A stretch of 63,173 nt of DNA from Streptomyces griseus subsp. griseus (GTDB lineage Bacteria; Actinomycetota; Actinomycetes; Streptomycetales; Streptomycetaceae). The stretch spans positions 1 through 63,173 of the forward strand of contig NZ_JOJE01000043.1 in NCBI RefSeq assembly GCF_000720255.1, in the 5' to 3' direction. The position numbers and the translations under genes are program-made. How positions within the stretch are numbered: the first letter of the stretch is position 1; each line of letters opens with the position of its first letter. This document shows, one piece after another, positions 46,363 to 56,913 of this stretch. The notes beneath the pieces are model-generated. The model saw only the letters and a program-made list of their open reading frames with translations. It searched no databases and was not told the DNA's origin.

Positions 46363-47205
46363 TCAGGCGCACTCCCCGCCCGTCGGGCAGAACGACCTCA
46401 CGGCGGTCGTCAGCGGGTCGCGCACCTGGGCGGGGTTGAGGGTTTCGGGGCCGCTGGAACGGATGGCGTAGAGGGTGCCGTCGACCGCGCGGAAGCGGTG
46501 GTCGACGACCCGGCGGGGGCCGACGTCGGGGTCGTCATAGCGGTACGTCAGCTCGGCCCAGGTGTCGCCCGAGGCTCGGTCCAGGACCCGGTAGCCGGAC
46601 CGGCGGGCGAAGCCGTAGCCGGGGTCGTTCTCGGCGAGGTCGAGGGACTGCGCCGGGGTGTCCTCGGCGAGCGCGAAGATCTGCAGGTGACGGCCGTCGT
46701 CCGGGGAGTCGTAGGAGACCACCGCGGCCAGCTGCCCCTGCTTCTGTCTGCGGGTCCAGCCCTCGGGGACGGAGAGCGAATAGCCGACGGGGTCCTCGGC
46801 GCGCCGGTAGCCGGTCCGCTCGGGCGTCGCGGTGGTCACGCCGACGCTCGTGGCGGGCGTACCCCCGGCCCCGGCCCCGGCCGTGTCGTCGCGCATGAGG
46901 TACCACGCACCCGTTCCGGCTCCCACACCGAGCAGCACCGCGAGGGCCAGCGTGACGGCCAGCCGACCCGCCGAGCGCCGGGGAGCCGGGGCGGGGCGGT
47001 ACGGGAGCTGCGGTTCGGGGGATGCGGTCACGGGGTACGGCGGTGGCGTCCACACCGGCGGCAGGACACCGTCGGTCTGCGTCTCGGCGTGGGCCCAGGG
47101 CGGCGGAGAACCGGGCTCCCGGGCCGCCCAGGCGGCCTGGCCGCCGTCCTCGCTGGGTTCGCGTTCCGGCCCGGAACCGGAGCTGTAGCCGTACCACCCG
47201 CTCAT
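46363..47205 (-). CDS. Single-pass membrane protein with Pro-rich cytoplasmic N-terminus
   Basis: 280 residues. The N-terminal 80 residues are Pro/Gly/Glu-rich (SGWYGYSSGSGPEREPSEDGG..PPPWAH..PPVWTPPPYP). One transmembrane segment follows (LAVTLALAVLLGVGAGTGAWYL), then an extracellular domain GYRRAEDPVGYSLSVPEGWTRR..VVSYDSPDDGRHLQIFALAEDTPAQSLDLAE, reminiscent of the outer domains found after Ser/Thr kinase or LpqN-like proteins, but I cannot assign it. ATG 47205 was chosen for the SGWYG start typical of such proteins. Lies between mdh and betB on the same strand behind the mdh terminator, so it is probably transcribed separately. Confidence 0.8.
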   Translation of the reverse strand: MSGWYGYSSGSGPEREPSEDGGQAAWAAREPGSPPPWAHAETQTDGVLPPVWTPPPYPVTASPEPQLPYRPAPAPRRSAGRLAVTLALAVLLGVGAGTGAWYLMRDDTAGAGAGGTPATSVGVTTATPERTGYRRAEDPVGYSLSVPEGWTRRQKQGQLAAVVSYDSPDDGRHLQIFALAEDTPAQSLDLAENDPGYGFARRSGYRVLDRASGDTWAELTYRYDDPDVGPRRVVDHRFRAVDGTLYAIRSSGPETLNPAQVRDPLTTAVRSFCPTGGECA

Positions 47206-47268
47206 CCCGTCGCACCCCCCGAAATCGCCCTGCCGGGCACTTTTTCCGACGGTAGCGGCGAAAACGGC

Positions 47269-47308
47269 CACGGGCCCCCTTCCGGAAGGAACCGGAACGA
47301 GGCCCGTG
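47269..47308 (-). terminator. mdh terminator
   Basis: On the - strand, CACGGGCC and GGCCCGTG pair (8 bp) around a loop containing TTCCGGAA, and the RNA continues into a UUUU run. It starts 30 bases after the mdh stop. Confidence 0.7.
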
Positions 47309-47337
47309 CGGGTTTGTGACAGAGCGAGCCGGTCGGC

Positions 47338-48414
<1,077 letters not shown>

Positions 48415-48500
48415 TCAGGCTATCGCGCATCCGGGATCCCGGACGTACGGGGCCATGTGGCCCACCCCACAGCGCGCCCGCGGTGTCCCGACACGGAAAA

Positions 48501-48541
48501 GGCGGCCGCCCGTCCGGGAGAGGGGGACATGGGCGGCCGCC
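48501..48541 (-). terminator. 11-bp stem hairpin between the Xre gene and mdh
   Basis: GGCGGCCGCCC and GGGCGGCCGCC pair perfectly around a 19-base loop. Very stable; likely a second terminator or a leader attenuator of mdh. Confidence 0.5.
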
Positions 48542-48626
48542 GAGGGGGTACCGGGTTGCCGGACTCCCGTGGGGGTAACATTCGCGTGCCCCCGATTCCG
48601 GCGGCCATTCCTGTTCCACGACATTT

Positions 48627-48656
48627 TTCGGCCAGGACCCTCGAGTCCTGGCCGAA
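48627..48656 (-). terminator. 12-bp stem hairpin after the Xre/DUF2690 gene
   Basis: TTCGGCCAGGAC and GTCCTGGCCGAA pair perfectly around a six-base loop, about 60 bases past the stop of the - strand gene. Confidence 0.7.
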
Positions 48657-48717
48657 TCACCATGTCGAGGGGCGGCGGGGCCGCTGACCGAGCCGGACTC
48701 CGCGCGCCCCTCCGGCA

Positions 48718-50049
48718 CTACGTCGTGCAGCCCTTCCGGCCGGACGCCAGAGCCGCGCACGCCTTCGCCTCGCCCGCGTCCTTCACGGCCACCATGGGCG
48801 TGTAGGCGATGGTGTCGCCGACCGTGGTGACGCTCCCGGACCGCGCGGCCGACCCCACCGTCACACGGACCTCGTCACCCCGCGCCGCCTGGGTGATCCG
48901 GCCCCAGGCGGCACCGCAGGTCTCGCCGTAGCGCACCTCGACGACGGCGGTGCCGACGGTGGCCGTCTTGGCCGTGGTCACCAGGTCGCCGCTGCACCCC
49001 ATGCTCTCCGCGTCCTTGCCCTCGCAGGACGCGCCGCTGCACTTCACACCGGCCGGCAGATCCGCGTCGACCGCGGCGGACGGGGCCGGCGGCCTGGGGC
49101 CGCCCTCGTCCTTCTTCGCGCCGTCGCCCCACGGGAAGAGGAGCACGCCGGCGATGACGACGAGGACACCGGTGACACCCGCGAGAAGCATCGTCAACCG
49201 CCGCCCGGCACTCGCTCCCCCGGCGGGACCGTCGGCGCCGGCCCCCCGCGGCGGCGGCCCGAACGGCTTCGCGTCCTTCGGTGAGGACGCGGGGGCGGCC
49301 GGGGTGACCGGGGACGCCGGGGACTCCGTACGCCCCCGGGCGCGTCCGCCCGGCTGCGACGGTCCCTGGTACCCGGTCGTCCGCCACGAGTCGGCGTCCG
49401 AGCCGGTGCCCGGGCCGCCCGCCACGGAGCCCCGCGAGGGCCGGCTCGACGTACCGCCGCGTGCCGCGCGCTCCCGCTCGCGCTCGTCCGCCTCCGTCGC
49501 CGTCGGCTGCGCGGGCACCGACGAGACCGAGGAGCCCGCCGAGACGGAAGAGGCGGGTGAGGCCGAAGAGGCTGATGAGGCCGAGGACACCGATGTGACC
49601 GGCGGGATCGTCGGGACGACGCCCGCCGGGCCGGCGATACCCGGGGTGACCGTGGCGCTGCCGCCCCTGCGCACCGCCTTGCCCGGCTTGAGGCCCCCCG
49701 CGGCCGCCGCGGACTCGCCGAGCGCGGCACGCGCCTGGGAGATGCGGATCGCCTCCATGGTCCGGTCGTGGCGCATCTCGGAGCGGCTCCAGGCGCGTTC
49801 GGCCAGCTCCCACATGGTCGTCAGATGGACGGGATGCGTGCCGGTCACCTCCGCCAGGGCGACGATCGCGCCCTTCGGCGCGAGGAGCCGGCCGTTGAGA
49901 TAGCGCTCCCAGGACGTCTTGCTGTAGCCCGTGCGGTCGGCCACCGCCGCGATGCTCAGCCCACTGCGGTCCACGAGCCGCCGCAGTTGACCGGCGAACT
50001 CCTTGACCTGCGGATCGAGTTCATCCGGCAAGGCCCTCCAACGAGGCAT
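48718..50049 (-). CDS. Membrane-anchored Xre-type protein with C-terminal DUF2690-like domain
   Basis: 443 residues. An N-terminal helix-turn-helix (LRRLVDRSGLSIAAVADRTGYSKTSWERYLNGRLLAPKGAIVALAEVTG) sits at about 20-75, followed by a Ser/Ala/Pro-rich linker (SVSSASSASSASPASSVSAGSS). One transmembrane helix (LTMLLAGVTGVLVVIAGVLLF) and an exported C-terminal domain (GVKCSGASCEGKDAESMGCSGD..AVVEVRYGETCGAAWGRI..GDEVRV) follow, with paired cysteines and the RYGETCGAAWGRI signature of DUF2690. The layout suggests a signal-transducing regulator reading the cell exterior. Likely paralogue of the next gene upstream. Confidence 0.88.
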   Translation of the reverse strand: MPRWRALPDELDPQVKEFAGQLRRLVDRSGLSIAAVADRTGYSKTSWERYLNGRLLAPKGAIVALAEVTGTHPVHLTTMWELAERAWSRSEMRHDRTMEAIRISQARAALGESAAAAGGLKPGKAVRRGGSATVTPGIAGPAGVVPTIPPVTSVSSASSASSASPASSVSAGSSVSSVPAQPTATEADERERERAARGGTSSRPSRGSVAGGPGTGSDADSWRTTGYQGPSQPGGRARGRTESPASPVTPAAPASSPKDAKPFGPPPRGAGADGPAGGASAGRRLTMLLAGVTGVLVVIAGVLLFPWGDGAKKDEGGPRPPAPSAAVDADLPAGVKCSGASCEGKDAESMGCSGDLVTTAKTATVGTAVVEVRYGETCGAAWGRITQAARGDEVRVTVGSAARSGSVTTVGDTIAYTPMVAVKDAGEAKACAALASGRKGCTT

Positions 50050-50286
50050 GAAACCCCCCTCTTCCCCCCTGTGCGTACTGCCTCCGCCGAGTCCTCGGTG
50101 TGCCTACCCAAGGGATGCGCCCACTAAGGAATATGGTTCCCGGCTCGTCCAGGTTGGATACGTTAGCCCCGCCGTACGGGTGAATTGGGGTCTATCCGCG
50201 AACTTGTCAACGCTTCGACACAACCAGCACAAGTGCGTTACCTCGTACGACACTTGGCAGTTGAACATGCTCGGCGCTCCCGCGCG

Positions 50287-50766
50287 TCACCCGAAGACGA
50301 GGGTGCCGGCGACGGCGGTGAGGAGCAGCACGAGGAGGAGCAGGACGGCGTACAGCAGGAGGCGTCCTGCGGGGCGGGGCTGCGGTTCGTCCTCCAGGCG
50401 CTCCCACCACGGGACGGTGGGGGCGTCCTCGTACTCCTCGGAGACGGAGGCGCCGGGAACACCGGTCTCCGGCGGGGTCGGTGACGCCGGGCGCGGCCAG
50501 GCCTCGACGGCCAGTTCCCAGCGGACGGCGCAGCGTTCGGCGTCCGGTCCGGTGAGGCCCGCGACCCGGCACAGGGCGGCGACGGCCTGCCGGGGCGGCG
50601 GCTGGACGGCGTTGAGGTAACGCTGCCAGGACGACTTGCTGTACGCGGTGCGGGCGCCGAGCGCGGCCAGGCTGAGGCCGGTGCCGTCCTTCAGCTGCCG
50701 CAACAGTTCCACGAAGTTCCGCACCTCGGGCGGCAGCTCGTCCGGCAGCGGCTGCCAGGCGCCCAT
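50287..50766 (-). CDS. Short membrane-anchored Xre-type protein
   Basis: 159 residues from ATG 50766 (GGAGG six bases upstream; GTG 50769 is too close to it). The helix-turn-helix LRQLKDGTGLSLAALGARTAYSKSSWQRYLNAVQPPPRQAVAALCRVAGL closely resembles that of the downstream 443-residue protein, including the -YSK(T/S)SW(E/Q)RYLN- core. It ends in one transmembrane helix (LLLYAVLLLLVLLLTAVAGTLVF) with no outer domain. Probably a duplication product that lost, or never had, the DUF2690 part. Confidence 0.85.
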   Translation of the reverse strand: MGAWQPLPDELPPEVRNFVELLRQLKDGTGLSLAALGARTAYSKSSWQRYLNAVQPPPRQAVAALCRVAGLTGPDAERCAVRWELAVEAWPRPASPTPPETGVPGASVSEEYEDAPTVPWWERLEDEPQPRPAGRLLLYAVLLLLVLLLTAVAGTLVFG

Positions 50767-50803
50767 CACCCACCTCCACGGCGTCGTCGCCCGTCCGGTT
50801 CCC

Positions 50804-50825
50804 GATGTCCGATCGATATCCGATC
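50804..50825. repeat. Tandem 11-bp direct repeat upstream of the short Xre gene
   Basis: GATGTCCGATC followed directly by GATATCCGATC (10 of 11 identical), one helical turn apart, 38-59 bases upstream of the start. Fits a cooperative regulator site. Confidence 0.5.
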
Positions 50826-50971
50826 AAGTGACGACGCGGGACCGCCGATCGGTTCCCGGGGAGGCCCCGGTTGTGGCAGGGCGCGGACACGGTAGCGGAA
50901 CGGTCACCTCCGCGACACAGCGCCCGGACAGGCGTTGAACAGGCAGTTCGCGGTGCGGGAGCGTGGAGCGC

Positions 50972-51015
50972 GACGACGGCCCGTCCCTCCTCGGGGGAGG
51001 GGACGGGCCGTCGTC
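50972..51015 (-). terminator. 16-bp stem terminator after folD-DUF3017
   Basis: GACGACGGCCCGTCCC and GGGACGGGCCGTCGTC pair perfectly around a 12-base loop, 12 bases after the DUF3017 gene stop. Confidence 0.8.
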
Positions 51016-51026
51016 TCGCGGGTGCG

Positions 51027-51806
51027 TCAGCTGCTCACGGTGAAGTGCAGTGTGTCCTTCAGGAACGGGATCTGCAGCCAGGGTTTGGGCTGGACCATCA
51101 ACGCCAGCAGCACGATCACCAGGCCGATGCCGCCGTAGGTGACGATGTCCGTGAAGCGGGAGCGCACCGCGAGCATGCCGACGCCGGGCAGGACCCAGCG
51201 CAGGACGGCTCCGCAGAGCAGTGCGACGCCGATGAGCAGGGTGCCGATCCGGAACAGGTCGAAGGCGGTCAGCAGCAGGCCGACCGCGACCAGGGAGAGC
51301 ACGGCGAGCATCGGCCACTGCCGCGCGGGCGCGGGAGCGTCCCGGGGCGCGGCCCGGCCGCCGCCCTCGGGGCGGGCGGTGTCCTTGGTGAACAGCGGGA
51401 AGCGGCGGGTGGTGCGACGCGGGTGCCCCTCGGCGTCGGGCGCGCTGATCGCGTCCCGGACGGTCGGCTCGGGGGTCTCGGTGGTCTCGGGGGTCTCGGC
51501 GGTCTCGGCGGTCTGGGCGGTCTGGGCGGTCTCGGGGGTCTTTTCGGTGCCGTGTGGGGGCTCGTGGCCCCTGGGGGGCCTGGGGGTCTCGGCGGTCCTG
51601 GGGGCGCTGGAGGTCTCGGCGGTCCTGGGGGCGCTGGAGGTCTCGGCGGTCCTGGGGGCGCTGGGGGCCTCGGCGGTCCTGGGGGCGCTGGGGGTCTCGG
51701 CGGTCCTGGGGGCGCTGGGGGTCTCGGCGGTCCTGGGGGCGGCAGGCGTTCCCTGTGGCCCGGGCGTCGTGGGGGCGGCGGGGGTTTCCTCCGGGTCAGC
51801 CGACAC
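51027..51806 (-). CDS. DUF3017 membrane protein with tandem-repeat N-terminus
   Basis: 259 residues from GTG 51806, which overlaps the folD stop by 11 bases and has GGAG four bases upstream. The C-terminal half is the DUF3017 membrane domain: [44 protein letters not shown] and [18 protein letters not shown]. The N-terminal 110 residues are low complexity: six 9-residue repeats near TAETPSAPR, then [16 protein letters not shown] repeats. The gene regularly follows folD in Streptomyces (from memory); function unknown. Repeat copy number probably varies between strains. Confidence 0.85.
   Translation of the reverse strand: MSADPEETPAAPTTPGPQGTPAAPRTAETPSAPRTAETPSAPRTAEAPSAPRTAETSSAPRTAETSSAPRTAETPRPPRGHEPPHGTEKTPETAQTAQTAETAETPETTETPEPTVRDAISAPDAEGHPRRTTRRFPLFTKDTARPEGGGRAAPRDAPAPARQWPMLAVLSLVAVGLLLTAFDLFRIGTLLIGVALLCGAVLRWVLPGVGMLAVRSRFTDIVTYGGIGLVIVLLALMVQPKPWLQIPFLKDTLHFTVSS
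51468..51540. repeat. Degenerate 9-bp repeats inside the DUF3017 gene
   Basis: About eight imperfect copies of GGTCTCGGC encode T-A-E/T-P-E tripeptides on the - strand. In frame, adjacent to the 27-bp array. Confidence 0.65.
51588..51749. repeat. Six 27-bp minisatellite units inside the DUF3017 gene
   Basis: Each unit starts CTCGGCGGTCCTGGGGGCG and encodes a nine-residue variant of TAETPSAPR on the - strand. Units differ at a few bases only, implying recent slippage or unequal exchange. Confidence 0.9.
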
Positions 51807-52650
51807 TGCGCTCCGCCGCCTCCACCACGTTGACGAGCAGCTGGGCGCGGGTCATCGGGCCGACGCCGCCGGGGTTCGGGGAGAGGAAGCCGGCCACCTC
51901 GGCGACGTCGGGGTGGACATCGCCCACGATCTTGCCCTCGGCGCTGCGCGAGACACCGACGTCGAGGACGGCCGCCCCCGGCTTGACGTCCTCGGCCCGG
52001 ATCAGGTGCGCGGAACCCGCCGCGGCGACGATGACGTCGGCCCGCTTGAGGTGGGCGGAGAGGTCCCGGGTGCCGGTGTGGCACTGGGTGACCGTGGCGT
52101 TCTCGCTGCGCCGGGTCAGCAACAGCGGCATCGGCCGGCCGATGGTGACACCGCGGCCGACGACCACGACCTCGGCACCCTTGATCTCGACGCCGTAGCG
52201 GCGCAGCAGGGTGAGCACGCCGTTCGGGGTGCAGGGCAGCGGGGCCGGCTCGCCCAGGACCAGGCGCCCGAGGTTCATCGGGTGCAGACCGTCCGCGTCC
52301 TTGTCCGGGTCCATCAGTTCGAGGATGCGGTTCTCGTCGATGCCCTTGGGCAGCGGCAGTTGGACGATGTACCCGGTGCACTCCGGGTCCTCGTTCAGCT
52401 CCCGTACGACCGCCTCGATCTCCTCCTGCGTCGCCGTGTCCGGCAGCTCGCGCTGGATGGAGGCGATGCCGACCTCGGCGCAGTCACGGTGTTTGCCGGC
52501 GACGTACTTGCGGCTGCCGGGATCGTCCCCGACGAGGATCGTGCCGAGGCCCGGCGTGACCCCCTTCTCCCTCAGCGCCGCCACGCGGACGGTCAGATCG
52601 GACTTGATCGCGGCTGCGGTGGCCTTGCCATCGAGAATCTTGGCGGTCAT
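51796..52650 (-). CDS. folD: Methylenetetrahydrofolate dehydrogenase / methenyl-THF cyclohydrolase
   Basis: 284 residues, standard length. Substrate motif [15 protein letters not shown] with the catalytic Lys, [12 protein letters not shown], and the NADP motif [18 protein letters not shown]-terminal [15 protein letters not shown]. It makes 10-formyl-THF precursors for purine synthesis (purN and purH lie 2-3 kb upstream). Note GRGVTIGRP where most FolD have GRSxxVGxP: Ser is Gly here. ATG 52650 follows GGGAGGAT. I found no ZTP or THF riboswitch in its leader. Confidence 0.95.
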   Translation of the reverse strand: MTAKILDGKATAAAIKSDLTVRVAALREKGVTPGLGTILVGDDPGSRKYVAGKHRDCAEVGIASIQRELPDTATQEEIEAVVRELNEDPECTGYIVQLPLPKGIDENRILELMDPDKDADGLHPMNLGRLVLGEPAPLPCTPNGVLTLLRRYGVEIKGAEVVVVGRGVTIGRPMPLLLTRRSENATVTQCHTGTRDLSAHLKRADVIVAAAGSAHLIRAEDVKPGAAVLDVGVSRSAEGKIVGDVHPDVAEVAGFLSPNPGGVGPMTRAQLLVNVVEAAERSVG

Positions 52651-52923
52651 GAACCCATCCTCCCGGATGACAGGCCCCCGGTTCCAATCCGGGCTCTCCC
52701 CGTGCGGGTGCGACGGCACTGGTGGCGAATCCCGCCATGATCGGTGATGTTGCACTTGCACAACACATACGAATTGCGGCTGGACAAGCCGACGGCGCCT
52801 GAAGAACGATGAACAGACAGTGCCGCGGGCAGTATCGGGGGGACACACCGCTTCTGTGACCTTTCCTCCGCCACGGCCGCGCGCCGTCCCCGCACTAGCA
52901 ACAAAAACGGAGGAAACACCGCC
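52651..52923. promoter_or_regulatory. Divergent promoter region between folD and a membrane protein
   Basis: 273 bases, moderately A/T-rich around 52736-52770. I see no gene and no convincing riboswitch. Confidence 0.4.
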
Positions 52924-53496
52924 ATGAGTTACGGCGACCCGAACAACCCCTACGGCGCTCCCCAGGGGCAGCAGCAGCCCGGTTACGGCTACCCCGAGCA
53001 GCAGCCCCCCGCCCCGGGCTACGGCTACCCGCAGGCCCCGCCGGTGGGCGCCTACGCCGGCGCCGCCGCCCCGACGACGATGCCCGGCACCGTGAACACC
53101 GCCCGCGTGCTGTTGTGGATCATCGTGGGTCTGCAGATCATCGGCGTGGCCCTGTTCGCCTTCGCCGCCGTCACCGTCAACGCCGCGAAGAACGACGACA
53201 CGCTCAAGAACAACACCGCCTTCCAGGACCTGGCCGACCAGTCGTCCGGGATGATCTGGGCGATGACCGTCTTCGCGCTGGCCTGGGCCGTGTTCGCGAT
53301 CGTGCTGGCCACGAAGTTCAACTCCGGCCGCAACGGGGTCCGCATCACGCTCCTGGTCTTCGGCATCATCACCGCCGTACTCGGCATATACCCGTTCGTC
53401 GTCGTCGGCCTGATCCACACCGTGCTGGCCATCCTGGTGGCCGTGTTCGTCGGCAACGCCAACGGCAAGGCGTGGTTCAACCGCCCGCAGTACTGA
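52924..53496 (+). CDS. Small membrane protein with Gln/Pro/Gly/Tyr-rich N-terminus
   Basis: 190 residues. The first 50 are a disordered, Tyr-rich repeat region ([16 protein letters not shown]), a style common in actinobacterial membrane proteins that contact cytoplasmic partners. Three to four transmembrane segments follow ([81 protein letters not shown]). Strong GGAGG nine bases before ATG. Function unknown. Confidence 0.85.
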   Translation: MSYGDPNNPYGAPQGQQQPGYGYPEQQPPAPGYGYPQAPPVGAYAGAAAPTTMPGTVNTARVLLWIIVGLQIIGVALFAFAAVTVNAAKNDDTLKNNTAFQDLADQSSGMIWAMTVFALAWAVFAIVLATKFNSGRNGVRITLLVFGIITAVLGIYPFVVVGLIHTVLAILVAVFVGNANGKAWFNRPQY

Positions 53497-53522
53497 GCGG
53501 TTTCGCACACCCGGAACGTCCA

Positions 53523-53556
53523 AGGGCCGTGTCTCCCGTACGGGAGACACGGCCCT
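53523..53556. terminator. Bidirectional terminator: 34-bp perfect palindrome
   Basis: The half-site AGGGCCGTGTCTCCCGT is followed at once by its exact complement. It lies between convergent gene ends (53496 and 53570) and can stop transcription from both sides. Confidence 0.88.
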
Positions 53557-53569
53557 GGTGCGTCAGTCC

Positions 53570-55150
53570 TCAGTGGAAGAAGTGGCGCGTCCCGGTGAAG
53601 TACATCGTGACGCCCGCCTTCTGCGCGGCCTCGACGACGAGTTCGTCGCGGACCGAACCGCCGGGCTGGACCACGGCCTTGACCCCGGCCTCGGTGAGGA
53701 TCTCCAGACCGTCGGGGAAGGGGAAGAACGCGTCCGAGGCGGCGTACGACCCCTGCGCGCGCTCGGCGCCGGCCCGCTCCACGGCGAGCTTCGCGGAGTC
53801 GACGCGGTTGACCTGCCCCATGCCGACACCGACCGAGGCGCCGTCCTTGGCGAGCAGGATCGCGTTGGACTTCACCGCGCGGCACGCCTTCCAGGCGAAC
53901 GCGAGCTCCTTGAGTTCGTCGGCGGAGAGCGCCTCGCCGGTCGCCAGCGTCCAGTTGGCGGGGTCGTCGCCTTCGGCCTGGAGGCGGTCGGCGACCTGGA
54001 GCAGGGCGCCGCCGTCGATCGGCTTGACGTCGACGGGGTGGGCGGGGCCGTCGGGGCAGCGCAGCACCCGGATGTTCTTCTTCTTGGTGAGGGCCTCCAA
54101 CGCGCCGTCCTCGTAGTCAGGCGCGACGATGACCTCGGTGAAGATCTCCGCGACCTGCTCGGCCATCTCCTTGCTGACCGGCCGGTTCACGGCGATCACA
54201 CCGCCGAACGCGGACAGCGGGTCACAGGCGTGCGCCTTGCGGTGCGCCTCGGCGACGTCGGCGCCGACCGCGATACCGCACGGGTTGGCGTGCTTGATGA
54301 TCGCGACGGCGGGCTCGTCGTGGTCGTACGCGGCACGGCGGGCGGCGTCCGTGTCCGTGTAGTTGTTGAACGACATCTCCTTGCCGTGCAGCTGCTCGGC
54401 CTCCGCAAGGCCGCCCGTGCCCGCGATGTAGAGGGCGGCGGGCTGGTGCGGGTTCTCGCCGTAGCGCAGGGTGTGCGCGCGCTCCAGGCTGGTGGCGAGG
54501 AAGCTCGGGAACTGCGAGTCGTCAGCCGGTGCGTATGCGGAGGCGAACCAGGAGGAGACCGCGATGTCGTACTCGGCGGTGTGCCGGAAGGCCTCGGCGG
54601 CCAGCCGCTTGCGGGTGGCGAGGTCGAAGCCGCCGCCCTGCGCGGCCGCGAGGACGTCGGCGTAGCGCGCCGGGCTGGTGACCACGGCGACCGACGGGTG
54701 GTTCTTGGCGGCGGCGCGGACCATGGAGGGGCCGCCGATGTCGATCTGCTCCACGCACTCGTCGGGGGTCGCGCCGGAGGCGACGGTCTCGCGGAACGGG
54801 TAGAGGTTGACGACGACGAGGTCGAACGGCTCGACGCCCAGCTCCGCGAGCTGCTGCCGGTGGTCCTCCAGGCGCAGGTCGGCGAGGATGCCGGCGTGGA
54901 CCCTGGGGTGCAGGGTCTTGACGCGGCCGTCCAGGCACTCGGGGAAGCCGGTGAGCTCCTCGACCTTGGTGACCGGGACGCCGGCCCCGGCGATCCGCGC
55001 GGAGGTGGAGCCGGTGGAGACGAGCTCGACGCCGGCCTCGTGCAGCCCACGGGCGAGCTCCTCGAGCCCGGTCTTGTCGTAGACACTGACGAGCGCGCGA
55101 CGGATGGGCCGCTTGTCGCTCTCGGCCGTGGCAGTGCTCTCGGCGGTCAC
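53570..55150 (-). CDS. purH: AICAR formyltransferase / IMP cyclohydrolase
   Basis: 526 residues, bifunctional last steps of IMP synthesis. The N-terminal IMP cyclohydrolase has [28 protein letters not shown] and LVVVNLYPF; the C-terminal transformylase has [34 protein letters not shown] and [18 protein letters not shown] 55150 overlaps the purN stop (GTGA). It consumes ZMP and 10-formyl-THF, the very metabolites sensed by the glyA riboswitch 23 kb away. Confidence 0.97.
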   Translation of the reverse strand: MTAESTATAESDKRPIRRALVSVYDKTGLEELARGLHEAGVELVSTGSTSARIAGAGVPVTKVEELTGFPECLDGRVKTLHPRVHAGILADLRLEDHRQQLAELGVEPFDLVVVNLYPFRETVASGATPDECVEQIDIGGPSMVRAAAKNHPSVAVVTSPARYADVLAAAQGGGFDLATRKRLAAEAFRHTAEYDIAVSSWFASAYAPADDSQFPSFLATSLERAHTLRYGENPHQPAALYIAGTGGLAEAEQLHGKEMSFNNYTDTDAARRAAYDHDEPAVAIIKHANPCGIAVGADVAEAHRKAHACDPLSAFGGVIAVNRPVSKEMAEQVAEIFTEVIVAPDYEDGALEALTKKKNIRVLRCPDGPAHPVDVKPIDGGALLQVADRLQAEGDDPANWTLATGEALSADELKELAFAWKACRAVKSNAILLAKDGASVGVGMGQVNRVDSAKLAVERAGAERAQGSYAASDAFFPFPDGLEILTEAGVKAVVQPGGSVRDELVVEAAQKAGVTMYFTGTRHFFH

Positions 55151-55776
55151 TGGATAACTACCTTTCGTCCCTCAATGCGATGGCCGTTGCGGGCGAGGCG
55201 CCCCACGACCTCGACGAGCAGCCTTCGCTCGACTTCCTTGATGCGCTCGTGCAGAGCGCTCTCGTCGTCCTCGTCCCGGACCTCCACCACGCCCTGCGCG
55301 ATGATCGGTCCGGTGTCGACGCCGTCGTCGACGAAGTGGACGGTGCAGCCGGTGACCTTGACTCCGTACGCGAGCGCGTCGCGCACACCGTGGGCCCCCG
55401 GGAAACTGGGGAGAAGGGCGGGGTGGGTGTTGACGAACCGCCCGCCGAACCGCGCGAGGAACTCCTTCCCCACGACCTTCATGAACCCGGCGGACACCAC
55501 CAGGTCGGGCTCGTGGGCGGCGACCGCCTCGGCGAGGGCCACGTCCCACTCCTCGCGGCTGCCGTGGTCCTTGACCCTGCACACGAAGGTCGGCAGCCCG
55601 GCGCGCTCGGCCCGCGCGAGCCCCTCGATACCGTCCCGGTCGGCACCGACGGCGACGACCTCGGCTCCGTACGCCGCGACGCCGGTGGTGGCGATGGCAT
55701 CGAGGAGCGCCTGGAGGTTGGTGCCGGATCCGGAGACCAGCACGACGAGGCGCTTGGCCACGGGCTTGGCGGCCAC
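55147..55776 (-). CDS. purN: Phosphoribosylglycinamide formyltransferase
   Basis: 209 residues from GTG 55776 (AAGGG eight bases upstream). Motifs: [16 protein letters not shown], the catalytic [12 protein letters not shown] and [13 protein letters not shown]. It transfers the formyl group of 10-formyl-THF to GAR in the third step of purine synthesis. Operon with purH. A 10-6-10 inverted repeat lies 22-47 bases upstream and could control both. Confidence 0.96.
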   Translation of the reverse strand: MAAKPVAKRLVVLVSGSGTNLQALLDAIATTGVAAYGAEVVAVGADRDGIEGLARAERAGLPTFVCRVKDHGSREEWDVALAEAVAAHEPDLVVSAGFMKVVGKEFLARFGGRFVNTHPALLPSFPGAHGVRDALAYGVKVTGCTVHFVDDGVDTGPIIAQGVVEVRDEDDESALHERIKEVERRLLVEVVGRLARNGHRIEGRKVVIQ

Positions 55777-55797
55777 GGTGGGGCCCTTTCTCGGGGA

Positions 55798-55823
55798 AGC
55801 ATTTGTATGGTCGTACGAATGCT
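55798..55823. promoter_or_regulatory. Inverted repeat upstream of purNH
   Basis: AGCATTTGTA, six bases, TACGAATGCT: nine of ten positions pair. A/T-rich against its surroundings. Candidate operator or leader hairpin; no match to a purine repressor site I could defend. Confidence 0.5.
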
Positions 55824-56042
55824 TCACGCCCCCGGATACGGGGAAGTCTACGAAGCGGCCGACCGTCAGCAACGATACCGGCACACCGGACAGCCCCCAT
55901 GGGACGGGGGCGTGGCCGGAAGGTAGCGTCTGCGAGGAGCGGGCTCGGGAACGCGGTCGTCGTGCGGTGCGTTGCCGTAGTGAACAGCTCGCGCAGAGCC
56001 ATGCCAGACCGTCGTATTCGCCTAGGGGAAGACGCTCACTTG

Positions 56043-56900
56043 ATGCCGGACCGCAGTCTGCGACTCTCCACGCTCCCCCCGCAGCCACCGCACGCAGGGC
56101 TGCGCGGCGCCGTGCTGCTGCGGGAGCGTCCAGCCTCACCGCCCGACGCGCCCTCCGGTGACACGCCTGCGGGAGACGCGCCTTCGGGAGACGCGCCTTC
56201 GGGCGGCAGGAGCGATGGCGGTAAGACCGGCGGCGGCAGGACCGGAGGCGAGCAGGGCGGCGGCCCCGCCCAGGAGGACAACCCCTTCGCCCCGCCCCCC
56301 GAGGGCACCCCGGACCGCCCGTGGCGGCCCCGGCACCCCGCACCCGACGGCCAGGACGACCACCCCACCCCGCCCGCCGGCGCGCCCTGGGGCAGCCAGT
56401 GGAGCGACCGCCAGCCCGGCCGCTCCCAGGGCGGCTTCGGCGAGCGCCCCGGCGCGGGCCCCGAGGGCCCCGGCGGACCGGGCGGCGGCCCCGACCGCAC
56501 GCCCCGCTGGGACCTCACCGACCCGACCCAGCGCCGCGCGCGGTACGCACTGATGTGTGGCATGTGGGCCTTCTTCTTCGCCATCTCCGGCTGGCCCTAC
56601 GTGGCCCTGCTGCTCGGCGCCCTCGCCCTGTACTGGGGCATCAGCTCCCTGCGCGCGAAGCCCGGCAACCCCGACCCCGCCGCCGCGAACGCGGGCGCCC
56701 GCCCGAAGACGACGGCCGCGGTGAGCGGCCTGGTCACCGCCTCCCTGGCCATCGCCCTGGTCGCGATCACCTTCACCGCGCAGCTCGTCTACCGCGACTA
56801 CTACACCTGCACGAGCGACGCCCTCACCAGCGAGTCGAAGCAGTCCTGCAAGCAGCTCCTGCCGGAGGAGCTGCGGGGGGTTCTGGGCGTGGGGAACTGA
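56043..56900 (+). CDS. Two-helix membrane protein with Pro/Gly-rich N-terminal half
   Basis: 285 residues. About 160 residues of disordered Gly/Pro/Asp sequence include the tandem motif (A)[11 protein letters not shown], followed by the hydrophobic segments [33 protein letters not shown] and [29 protein letters not shown] short C-terminal tail has two cysteines ([20 protein letters not shown]). ATG 56043 was chosen although an in-frame ATG 14 codons upstream is possible; the GGGGAAG box is 13 bases away. Divergent from purN; function unknown. Confidence 0.8.
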   Translation: MPDRSLRLSTLPPQPPHAGLRGAVLLRERPASPPDAPSGDTPAGDAPSGDAPSGGRSDGGKTGGGRTGGEQGGGPAQEDNPFAPPPEGTPDRPWRPRHPAPDGQDDHPTPPAGAPWGSQWSDRQPGRSQGGFGERPGAGPEGPGGPGGGPDRTPRWDLTDPTQRRARYALMCGMWAFFFAISGWPYVALLLGALALYWGISSLRAKPGNPDPAAANAGARPKTTAAVSGLVTASLAIALVAITFTAQLVYRDYYTCTSDALTSESKQSCKQLLPEELRGVLGVGN

Positions 56901-56913
56901 GCGGAGCGGCGCT

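Noticed and set aside
46094..46372. A 92-codon open frame on the - strand between betB and the membrane protein gene
   Set aside because: Arg/Thr-rich composition, no ribosome site and no family features; treated as intergenic.
51588..51749. 27-bp repeats as a possible regulatory or CRISPR-like array
   Set aside because: Units are contiguous without spacers, keep one reading frame and encode nine-residue repeats of the DUF3017 protein.
52651..52760. Possible THF or ZTP riboswitch in the folD leader
   Set aside because: GGGGAGAG and CCGGGGGCC segments caught the eye, but the CCTGGGC and TGACTGGCG partners needed for a ZTP aptamer are missing and no THF aptamer core is seen.
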